Source: Paenibacillus algorifonticola
GTDB lineage: Bacteria > Bacillota > Bacilli > Paenibacillales > Paenibacillaceae
Direction of reading: 5' to 3'
Assembly (NCBI RefSeq): GCF_000971975.1
Contig: NZ_LAQO01000034.1
Span: forward strand, 28,440 to 92,439
DNA: 64,000 nt
The position numbers and the translations under genes were made by a program. Below the pieces are notes generated by a model. The model saw nothing but the letters and a program-made list of their open reading frames with translations, did no database searches and was not told the origin of the DNA. Positions 51,744 through 58,828 of the stretch are shown in pieces. The first letter of the stretch is position 1; each line of letters begins with the position of its first letter.

Positions 51744-51795
51744 AAAAAGAGCAACATCCGTTAACCTCTACATAGGCTAAACGCTTGCTGCTCTA
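51744..51795 (-). terminator. Terminator of copy B1, copy 2 of the repeated hairpin
   Basis: On the minus strand AGAGCAGCAAGCGTTTAGCC folds back on GTTGCTCTTTTTATT. It resembles the hairpin at 49952-50004 in stem, loop and tail. Confidence 0.7.
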
Positions 51796-51835
51796 ATTTC
51801 CTTCGCTCCTGCCTGCCGTGCAGGCACGGCTCACA

Positions 51836-52396
51836 CTAACTGTACACCAGCACCGTTCCGCAATACTCACATTCCAGGCTCTGCATAGGCTGCAGTACCT
51901 TTCTCGCACCGCAGCCCGGACAGCTGATATTTTTGGGCATGAGCGGTGGTGGTGGAGGCGTAGACGACGGTGGAGGTGGGGGCGGTGTTATACGGTTGGT
52001 GGCTTCGCGCCTAGCCGCTGCCTCCGTTTCTGCACGCATAGCCGCCAGCGTCGCTTCCTTCTCAGCCCCTAACCTAGCCGCCTCTTCGGCCTCTTCTGCT
52101 TGTTTACGTTCTTCTCTTCCAAGCTCCTGCTCATGCTCCAGCTTTTGAATTTCCAATCTAAACTGGAGAAGAAACGGCTCCTGTTCATCTAAATATTTTT
52201 GCTTCCATTTAAAACGCCTGTGTTTCCTGACCCCGAAACAAATAAGGGAAACACCAGGAAATAAAAAGAAGACAATCCAAGAGGCTATGATGCCATCGAC
52301 TCCATAGCCCGACTGAGGCAAAGTATTAGGATATATGATGAGACCTAAAGCAGCCCACAATACGCCAATTGCCTTGTGCCAAAAACCAGCTGCCAT
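51836..52396 (-). CDS. Two-TM zinc-ribbon protein, copy B1
   Basis: A 186-residue protein. Membrane segments near the start (FWHKAIGVLWAALGLIIYPN, GIIASWIVFFLFPGVSLICF) precede a long charged alanine/glutamate coiled coil (~75-135), a proline run, and a C-terminal zinc ribbon CPGCGARKVLQPMQSLECEY with CGTVLVYS. The ATG at 52396 is chosen by alignment with the paralogue (MAAGFW vs MTAGFW); an ATG two codons earlier is possible. Probably a membrane-tethered partner of the SPFH protein encoded upstream. Confidence 0.78.
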   Translation of the reverse strand: MAAGFWHKAIGVLWAALGLIIYPNTLPQSGYGVDGIIASWIVFFLFPGVSLICFGVRKHRRFKWKQKYLDEQEPFLLQFRLEIQKLEHEQELGREERKQAEEAEEAARLGAEKEATLAAMRAETEAAARREATNRITPPPPPPSSTPPPPPLMPKNISCPGCGARKVLQPMQSLECEYCGTVLVYS

Positions 52397-52444
52397 TTCC
52401 ATTCACCCCGTCTTTCGCTCCTCATGGCATAGGAACCATTCCAC

Positions 52445-52894
52445 TTAGCGGTATACAATATTTGCATGGCAATATTCACACAATATCGTTTGTTTAGGCC
52501 ATAGCATCGTATGACTGCCACAGCTCGGGCAAGCAACAGACTTTCTCCCTTGCCCTGAGCTGCCCGCTGGAGCGCTGCCTTCCCTTGCCTGCTCTCTCTG
52601 CAACCGGGCATGCCTCATTTCATCGGCCATTTTTTTAGCTTCATAAGTATTCTGTTGTATGGTAGCATGGGTCGCCCGGATGCTTGCGACCCATGCGTCA
52701 TCACGTTTCTTCTCCCCTTTGGCAAAAAAATACGCCATCATAAAAAAGAACAAAGCAGGAAGAATCGCTCCAAATATATATAATCCTACTTTTTGTGTAA
52801 ATAAAAGCGAGCTTGGCCTATTATCGAAATCCCCTAACAAATAGCCCACAATAAGTAAAGATCCCACTCCAAATATGCGGAACAGCAAACTCAT
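52445..52894 (-). CDS. Two-TM zinc-ribbon protein, copy A1
   Basis: A 149-residue protein with two membrane segments (LFRIFGVGSLLIVGYLLGDF, GLYIFGAILPALFFFMMAYF), a helical linker (AKKMADEMRHARLQREQ) and a C-terminal zinc ribbon CPSCGSHTMLWPKQTILCEY with CHANIVYR. The start MSLLFRIF at 52894 is favoured by AGAGGGAAAG and by alignment with copy A2; the frame extends to 52924. The ribbon is present here and missing in copy A2. Confidence 0.78.
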   Translation of the reverse strand: MSLLFRIFGVGSLLIVGYLLGDFDNRPSSLLFTQKVGLYIFGAILPALFFFMMAYFFAKGEKKRDDAWVASIRATHATIQQNTYEAKKMADEMRHARLQREQAREGSAPAGSSGQGRKSVACPSCGSHTMLWPKQTILCEYCHANIVYR

Positions 52895-53018
52895 GACGCT
52901 TTCCCTCTTTCCAAGCAGCAACATTGTTATGGCTTATTCTCAGTAATTCGCTGCTTTTGATAGCTGCCGCAGCCCAATGCTTGCTTCTCCCATGGACTGC
53001 ACACGAGCTGCATATGAG

Positions 53019-54347
53019 CTATACTCTGCCAGCCAGTCCATGCCCGCATTCCGGACAAAACTTCTGCCCTTGCTGCACTTCATGACGGCATCCCGGACAT
53101 TGCTGGCTGCTGCTGTTGCTGGTGCCGCAATGCGGACAAAATTTGGCGCTGGCTGCCACTTGCTCGCCGCAGCCTCTACATGGACGCGGCAATGTCTCGC
53201 CACAAGCGCTGCAATTGACTGCATCCTCCGCACAATCCGTGCCGCAGCTTGGACAAGGATTATAAGAATCGCCGCAGTTGGCGCAAAACTTGGAATTTTC
53301 CCGATGCGGCATGCCGCATTTATCGCAATTATGAATCGGTCTCGGCGCTCCCGCCTGACCCCCGGCGGAACTGCCAGCAAACCCTTTGCCGCAGCTGTTG
53401 CAGAACTTCGCCTGCGCATCGTTGCGGCTCTGACAGCTTGGACAAACCTGAGCTGCTCCTGGGGCTCCATACAGCTGCTCGCCCAGCTGCCCAAATTGAT
53501 TGCCGAATATGCCGCCAATTCCTGCTCCCATGCTAAGTCCGAGCGCTGCGCCCATGACGCCGGCTTGCGAGCTGCCTTCATTTTTCGCTGCACCCTCCAG
53601 TGTGTCAAAGGTCCGCTCCTGCTGGTAGTTGTAGCCAATAATGTCCATCTCTGCTTTGCGCGCAAGCGCTTCGCGCAGCCGTTTCAGCGAAGCATCATCC
53701 TCCGGCGTACTGATCGAATCAATGAAGAAATTAACGAGCCGAATGCCGAATGGCTGCATCAGCGCGCCAACCCGTTCCTCCACATGCTTGGAAATTTCGC
53801 CGATATAGGCGTTGATTTCAAGCAGGCTCACTTTTTTGAACACAAGATAGGAAGACAGCAGCTCATTAATATTCATCATAATCATGCCGCGCAAATGTTT
53901 GGACAGCGTGTCCTGATTAAACAGTGGTAACGTTCCGACCAGCTTGGACAAAAACCGACGTGAATCCTCAATCGCAATGCCGAACTGGCCGAAAGCCCGA
54001 ACCGGAATGACAATATTGTATTTCGGGTCCTGCAATTGAATCGGCGACGCCGTTCCCCACTTCACATCGAGAGATACCTGCTTGTTCACAAACCACACCT
54101 CGGCCGAGAACGGCGATCTCCCGCCAAAAGGAATGTTAACCAACTGGTTTAAAATCGGTATATTAAGCGTACTGAGCGTATGCCTGCCGGGCCCGAATAA
54201 ATCGAGTGCCTGACCGCCCTTGAATAACAGCGCCTCTTGCGTATCATTAACGATGAGCTGCGTCCAAGTTCCTAGCTCTGCATTCGGATATTTCCAAGCG
54301 TATACGTCCGGAGAGCCGTCGTATTTGACCACCTCTACTATAGCCAT
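53019..54347 (-). CDS. SPFH-domain protein with C-terminal zinc ribbons (YdjI-like)
   Basis: A 442-residue protein: an SPFH/band-7-like domain at ~20-240 (YAWKYPNAELGTWTQLIVND, LFGPGRHTLSTLNIPILNQL), a Gly-rich linker, and about six CxxC zinc-ribbon units from ~290 on (CPSCQSRNDAQAKFCNSCGK, CDKCGMPHRENSKFCANCGD, CPECGHGLAG). B. subtilis YdjI has the same SPFH-plus-ribbon layout and acts with YdjG/YdjH at the membrane in a PspA-linked stress response. The four genes downstream have the two-TM ribbon form of YdjG/YdjH, so an equivalent envelope-stress complex is inferred. No pspA homologue is in the window. Confidence 0.85.
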   Translation of the reverse strand: MAIVEVVKYDGSPDVYAWKYPNAELGTWTQLIVNDTQEALLFKGGQALDLFGPGRHTLSTLNIPILNQLVNIPFGGRSPFSAEVWFVNKQVSLDVKWGTASPIQLQDPKYNIVIPVRAFGQFGIAIEDSRRFLSKLVGTLPLFNQDTLSKHLRGMIMMNINELLSSYLVFKKVSLLEINAYIGEISKHVEERVGALMQPFGIRLVNFFIDSISTPEDDASLKRLREALARKAEMDIIGYNYQQERTFDTLEGAAKNEGSSQAGVMGAALGLSMGAGIGGIFGNQFGQLGEQLYGAPGAAQVCPSCQSRNDAQAKFCNSCGKGFAGSSAGGQAGAPRPIHNCDKCGMPHRENSKFCANCGDSYNPCPSCGTDCAEDAVNCSACGETLPRPCRGCGEQVAASAKFCPHCGTSNSSSQQCPGCRHEVQQGQKFCPECGHGLAGRV

Positions 54348-54514
54348 TCCCTCTCACCTCTACCATGCTGACATTTTCAAATCCTATTAAAGCCTCTATC
54401 TCTATACATTTAATAATAAGAACAATTTTCCTGTTTTTCAACAAAATTATGTTCCATATTCCACATATTTGAGCGAATTTCGCCAGCTTTCGACTTTACT
54501 ACGCAAACCTATAC

Positions 54515-54577
54515 ATAAGAAAAAAGACATGGATCGATAATCCTGCCCCACCTAGGCCAGTCTATCATCCATGTCTT
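54515..54577 (-). terminator. Terminator of truncated pyruvate kinase gene
   Basis: AAGACATGGAT pairs with ATCCATGTCTT. On the minus strand it is followed by TTTTTTCTTATG. Confidence 0.8.
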
Positions 54578-54617
54578 ATCGTTTAGCTTACGTTCAGCTT
54601 ATCGTTTAGGCTTGCGG

Positions 54618-54922
54618 CTATACGCCATATTGCTCGATTTTGATCAAATTCGTCGTACCAGATAGACCAACAGGCGCTCCTGCCGTAATGACGACAAAAT
54701 CTCCCTCAGCAAGCAATCCCGTTTGCTCCGCATCTGCCATTGCAGCATGCAGCAGCTCGTCCGTCGTGCCTGTCTTCGTGCTCTTCACCGGAATAACGCC
54801 CCATAGCAGCGCCAGCAGCGGCAAAATTTTCTCGTCGGAAGTAATCGCGATAACTGGCGATTGCGGGCGATATTTGGATACCATCCGCGCCGTAAAGCCG
54901 CTTTCCGTACGAAGCTGGGAAA
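54618..54922 (-). pseudogene. pyk: 3' fragment of pyruvate kinase gene
   Basis: The minus strand encodes ISQLRTESGFTARMVSKYRP, QSPVIAITSDEKILPLLALLW, TTDELLHAAMADAEQTGLLA and GDFVVITAGAPVGLSGTTNL. This is the conserved C-terminal ~100 residues of pyruvate kinase. The catalytic barrel (about 350 residues) is missing: similarity ends at about 54922 and a stop (TAA) lies right before it. Since the terminator is intact, the 5' part was removed or replaced by the neighbouring DNA. An 88-residue translation from the ATG at 54884 would be inactive. Confidence 0.85.
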
Positions 54923-55171
54923 TTTATTGGAGGACTACGATATCGCCTGCAAAATAAGACACTACATTGCTGTAGTTGAGGCATCTGGAAACCTTGAACC
55001 AAAAACAATGGAATGGATAGTCCCTAAGCAACATCCCTTTTCAATCCAAGCTCTTGTCACCCGATATTTTTCAAGTTGAGTTTTTGCATGACAACCCTAC
55101 TGAAAAAAACGGTTCAGAAGATACATACCACAGTTATGCGTTTCTTTGCCAGTTCATTCGTTAACCTTTAT
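54923..55171. other. Non-genic junction stretch between pyk fragment and intron remnant
   Basis: On the plus strand a short frame reads YDIACKIRHYIAVVEASGNL then EPKTMEWIVPKQ and soon stops. It looks like the tail of some protein, but it has no start and I do not recognise it with confidence. Otherwise nothing is seen. The stretch lies exactly where pyruvate kinase similarity stops, so it is foreign DNA at a rearrangement junction. Confidence 0.4.
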
Positions 55172-55245
55172 GAACCGCCGCCGTATGCGCCCCGCATGTA
55201 CGGGGGTGAGAGATCAGGGGGTTCGTCATCCCCTCCTACTCAATT
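55172..55245 (+). mobile_element. Group II intron 3'-end remnant (domains V-VI)
   Basis: GAACCGCCGCCGTATGCG folds with CGCATGTACGGGGG into a domain-V-like hairpin, followed by GTGAGAG and a second hairpin of AGGGGG with CCCCTCCTACTC. This order (domain V, GTGAGAG, domain VI ending in CCTACTC) is what bacterial group II introns show at their 3' end. The loop and lower stem of domain V deviate from usual sequences, and no reverse transcriptase gene precedes it, so it is a dead fragment. It overlaps the last codons of the ABC exporter gene on the other strand. Confidence 0.6.
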
Positions 55246-57007
55246 CCGTGCTACCGTATAATTTCACGAAGTAGGCCCCTCGTTCAAGCAATTCCCGATA
55301 CGTGCCTTGTTCGACAACGTTTCCCTCATTCATGACCATGATCAGATCCGCTTTCTCCACGGTGCTGAGCTGATGAGCGATCAGAATGGTCGTGCGGCCT
55401 TCCATCAATTGGTTGAGGGCCTGCTGCACCCAATATTCCGATTCGGAATCCAAGGCGGACGTTGCCTCATCCAGCAGCAAAATCGGGGCGTTCTTGAGCA
55501 ATGCGCGGGCAATGGCAATCCGCTGTCTCTGACCGCCTGACAAAGACTTCCCGCGCTCCCCCACTTGCGCCCGATACTGCTCGGGCAGCTCCTCAATAAA
55601 ATGATGCGCATGCGCCGCTTTGGCCGCCTCTATGATCTCCTCTTCCGTGGCTTGCGGATTTCCGTAACGAATGTTCTCTTCGATCGTTCCGCTGAACAGG
55701 AAGGCATCCTGCGGCACATAGGCGATGCGTGCGCGAAGCTCGTCCAAGGTATAATGTCCTAGCGGCTTGCCTTGAATCAGAAGTTCCCCGCCGTCAATGG
55801 GGTAGAAGCCCAGCAGCAGCTTGATCAGTGTGCTTTTGCCGCTGCCGCTGCTGCCTACGATCGCGGCGATTTGTCCTGGAGCTACTCGCAAAGATACATC
55901 GCTCAGAACTTTTTTGCCTGGCAGATAGGAAAAATCTACGCTCTGAAACTCCACCATGGCAGGCGAAGATGCAGACAAGGTCTTAAACGAAGTCTCATCC
56001 TCTTGCCGAGATCCGATTTGCTCCGGCTCCTCTTGCTCGTCCAATAATTGCTGCAGACGCTGCGCACCCGCCAACGAGTTCTGCGCCATGGACAGCGTCG
56101 TGCCGAAATTCATAATGGCGTGGGTCAGATTGATTTGAAGCACGGCCAGCGCCGCTACGGTTCCCATTCCAATAAGGCCATAGGTATAGAGCAGACTGCC
56201 TATGGCAATGATTCCGCAGAATGTCACATAACTGACAAAATAATTTACGGCGGCCAGCATACCATTCTTTCTGGCGGTTTGTGTGGCTACTCTCGTTACT
56301 TGTTCATTCAAGCTTGCATACTGCGCATAGATCGGCTGGATATGAAATAATTTCACAAGCTGTATCCCTCCGATAAAGTCGGAGAATTTCCCCGTCATCC
56401 TGGCCAGAAGCTGGAGCGATTGCTCGGAGAGTGTGCGGATCTGCTGTACAAACCGGGCGCTGATCGCAAAGGAAACCAGCAAAATGGCAAGCGAAGCGCA
56501 CGCAAACGGCCAATGAACGACAAACATCGTCACAAGCGAGCCCACACCGAATACGAATTGCAGCAGCAGCACGAAATAAACGCCTGTGTATGTCACTTCC
56601 AAAGTGGTCACGTCGTTGTTCATCCGAGAGAGGATATCCCCGTTGTGTGTCTGTTCCAGATACCTCGACCGAAGCTTGCAAAGCTTGACAAACAGACGCT
56701 CCCTTATATCCGCCATCGTCAACTCCACGCTGCTGCGAAACATATAGGAAAAAAACGGAGCGACGAAATTCACGAGAAACAGGGAGCCGGCCAAGATAAA
56801 AATGGCACGATACATCAGCGAAGTATCCTGCGTCACCGCAAAATCCACCAGACCCTGGACGACTAGGCTGAATGATACCAAAAACAAACTTTGAATGGTC
56901 GTGCTTATACTAAGGCCAGTGAAATAACGAATTTTGCTTCTTTTGCTCATAAAGTTTAGGATATGGCCAAGTTCCTTTGCATGGGAGACTATGTCAGCCA
57001 CTTTCAT
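55226..57007 (-). CDS. ABC exporter, fused permease-ATPase (second subunit)
   Basis: A 593-residue half-transporter: six membrane segments in ~1-310 (FTGLSISTTIQSLFLVSFSL, VVHWPFACASLAILLVSFAI) and an ATPase at ~340-590 with Walker A GSSGSGKSTLIK, signature LSGGQRQRIAIARALL, Walker B ILLLDEATSALD and H-loop IAHQLST. It overlaps the preceding exporter gene by 4 bp and probably forms a heterodimer with it to export the NRPS product. The last four residues (SRRG) are encoded within the group II intron remnant, so the native C-terminus may have been altered. Confidence 0.9.
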   Translation of the reverse strand: MKVADIVSHAKELGHILNFMSKRSKIRYFTGLSISTTIQSLFLVSFSLVVQGLVDFAVTQDTSLMYRAIFILAGSLFLVNFVAPFFSYMFRSSVELTMADIRERLFVKLCKLRSRYLEQTHNGDILSRMNNDVTTLEVTYTGVYFVLLLQFVFGVGSLVTMFVVHWPFACASLAILLVSFAISARFVQQIRTLSEQSLQLLARMTGKFSDFIGGIQLVKLFHIQPIYAQYASLNEQVTRVATQTARKNGMLAAVNYFVSYVTFCGIIAIGSLLYTYGLIGMGTVAALAVLQINLTHAIMNFGTTLSMAQNSLAGAQRLQQLLDEQEEPEQIGSRQEDETSFKTLSASSPAMVEFQSVDFSYLPGKKVLSDVSLRVAPGQIAAIVGSSGSGKSTLIKLLLGFYPIDGGELLIQGKPLGHYTLDELRARIAYVPQDAFLFSGTIEENIRYGNPQATEEEIIEAAKAAHAHHFIEELPEQYRAQVGERGKSLSGGQRQRIAIARALLKNAPILLLDEATSALDSESEYWVQQALNQLMEGRTTILIAHQLSTVEKADLIMVMNEGNVVEQGTYRELLERGAYFVKLYGSTELSRRG

Positions 57008-58788
57008 AAGAAGACCACCTCTCTACTCTTCACAAGAGCGGTGGTAAACTCCTGATGATACGAACGGGCGTACAAGCCGTTCAACGCTAGCAGCTCGCCA
57101 TGATTGCCAGCCTCTGCAATCCCGCCCCGCTCCATGACCAAGATTTCATCCGCCTTCTCGATGGTTGACAGTCGGTGCGCAATCACAATGGTTGTTCGGT
57201 CCTTCATGAGTACTTTCAGTGCTTCCTGAACGTACAATTCAGATGCCGTATCCAGCGCGGATGTAGGCTCGTCCAAGAGCAGGATAGGCGCGTCCTTAAG
57301 GAACGCGCGCGCAATGGTAATCCGCTGGCGCTGTCCGCCAGACAGAAGCCCCCCCCTCTCTCCTACCTCGGCTTGGTACCCGCCGGGAAGCTCCATGATA
57401 AACGAATGCGCATTAGCCAGCTTCGCCGCCTCGATCACCTCGTCCATCGTCGCATGCTCCCGTCCGTAAGCAATATTGTCGGCAATCGTGCCGCTGAACA
57501 AATAGGCATCCTGGGTAACAACCGAAAAACAAGAACGAAGCTCATTTGGGTTGCTGTCTTGAATTGGTTGGTCGAAAATTCGAATCGTTCCTTGGTCAGC
57601 AGGCAAGGGATAAAATCCGCATAGCAGCTTAAACACCGTGCTCTTTCCCCCGCCACTCTCTCCGACCAGCGCAACGGTTTTCCCTGCCGCTACCGTAAAG
57701 CTGAGATTTCGCAGCACAGGGGCGTTGTTATCGTAAGCGAACGTAACGTTATCGAATACGACAGGCGGATCATCCGTTCTTGCAATCGAATGCCCCTCCA
57801 GATTTTCGGCAGGCTGCTTCAGCATTTCGGCCACCCTCTTCAAAGCCCCAGTCATTTGAAAGGTGTTCGTAATCAGAGTCGGGATGTGATCCAGCGGCTC
57901 CAGGCATAAATTAAGCAGATACAAAAAGGCGATCAATTCTCCGGCGCCAAACTTTCCTATGGATATCAAGTAGCTGCCGTAGATCACGGCAAAGATAATC
58001 GGACTTAGCATCAACGAGAACAAGAGCGGATCAACCCAAGCCTCCCGTTTTCGCAAGGCCAGTTTCTTGAGCAGCGTCAATTGAAGCAAAGACTGATACG
58101 AACGAAGCAGCATTCCTGAGAGCAGGTAACTTTTCACAATTGGCATTCCGCCCAGCGTATCCTGCGCAATAGCGTTCATTTGCCCCGTATGCTCTTGCAC
58201 CTCTTCCGTCAGTCGCTGCATTTGTTTGCCGACCCAATGCGATACAAGCAAGGATATAGGAAGAAGCAGAAGACTGAACAATACGAGCTGCCACTGAATC
58301 CAAATCAAATAGATGAAGCAGCCGATAAACAACATCGGATGGTAAAACCATTGCGCCAAATCTCGACTCATGAATTGATGGATGACCTGCAGGTCATTGC
58401 TGGATCGCGACAACACATCTCCGGAGTGCTGCTTTTCGATATAATGAACAGGCAGCTTTCCGATATGATTCATCAGATGATTGCGAATATCTCTTATGGT
58501 CAAGGCGCTGCTTCGCTCCACGCCGAACGCCATAAAATACTTCGCAGGAACGCCGATTAGGATGACGGCAAAAACTGTGAAAACGATGGACAAGACAAGC
58601 CGCCCTGCCCCATTCTCCGCACGAGTCGTTAAATCTTGAATGAAACTGCCTATCCATATCTCGATCAGCGCTGCCGCCATGGCCGAGACAATTCCGACGA
58701 TCATCCAGCCTATGTGAGTTTTCATATATGTCCATATCCATAGAAATGATTTCCACAGGGTCAATCCGTCTTTTCGCTCTTGCACCAC
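57004..58788 (-). CDS. ABC exporter, fused permease-ATPase (first subunit)
   Basis: A 594-residue half-transporter with six membrane segments in ~15-310 and an ATPase at ~345-585: Walker A GESGGGKSTVFK, signature LSGGQRQRITIARAFL, Walker B ILLLDEPTSALD, H-loop IAHRLST. The start is GTG at 58788 or 58785, behind AAAGGGGA. It follows the terminal NRPS gene by 40 bp and overlaps the second exporter gene (ATGA), consistent with a heterodimeric exporter giving peptide export and self-resistance. Confidence 0.9.
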   Translation of the reverse strand: MVQERKDGLTLWKSFLWIWTYMKTHIGWMIVGIVSAMAAALIEIWIGSFIQDLTTRAENGAGRLVLSIVFTVFAVILIGVPAKYFMAFGVERSSALTIRDIRNHLMNHIGKLPVHYIEKQHSGDVLSRSSNDLQVIHQFMSRDLAQWFYHPMLFIGCFIYLIWIQWQLVLFSLLLLPISLLVSHWVGKQMQRLTEEVQEHTGQMNAIAQDTLGGMPIVKSYLLSGMLLRSYQSLLQLTLLKKLALRKREAWVDPLLFSLMLSPIIFAVIYGSYLISIGKFGAGELIAFLYLLNLCLEPLDHIPTLITNTFQMTGALKRVAEMLKQPAENLEGHSIARTDDPPVVFDNVTFAYDNNAPVLRNLSFTVAAGKTVALVGESGGGKSTVFKLLCGFYPLPADQGTIRIFDQPIQDSNPNELRSCFSVVTQDAYLFSGTIADNIAYGREHATMDEVIEAAKLANAHSFIMELPGGYQAEVGERGGLLSGGQRQRITIARAFLKDAPILLLDEPTSALDTASELYVQEALKVLMKDRTTIVIAHRLSTIEKADEILVMERGGIAEAGNHGELLALNGLYARSYHQEFTTALVKSREVVFL

Positions 58789-58828
58789 ATGTTGTCCCCT
58801 TTCAAGGTATGCGCAGGGTTATTCGACT

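Noticed and set aside
52977..53930. 317-codon plus-strand ORF opposite the SPFH gene
   Set aside because: Antisense shadow; the minus-strand frame shows clear zinc-ribbon and SPFH motifs and a ribosome site.
54706..55079. Overlapping short ORFs on both strands at the pyk junction
   Set aside because: No starts with ribosome sites and no recognisable domain; better explained by a rearrangement junction.
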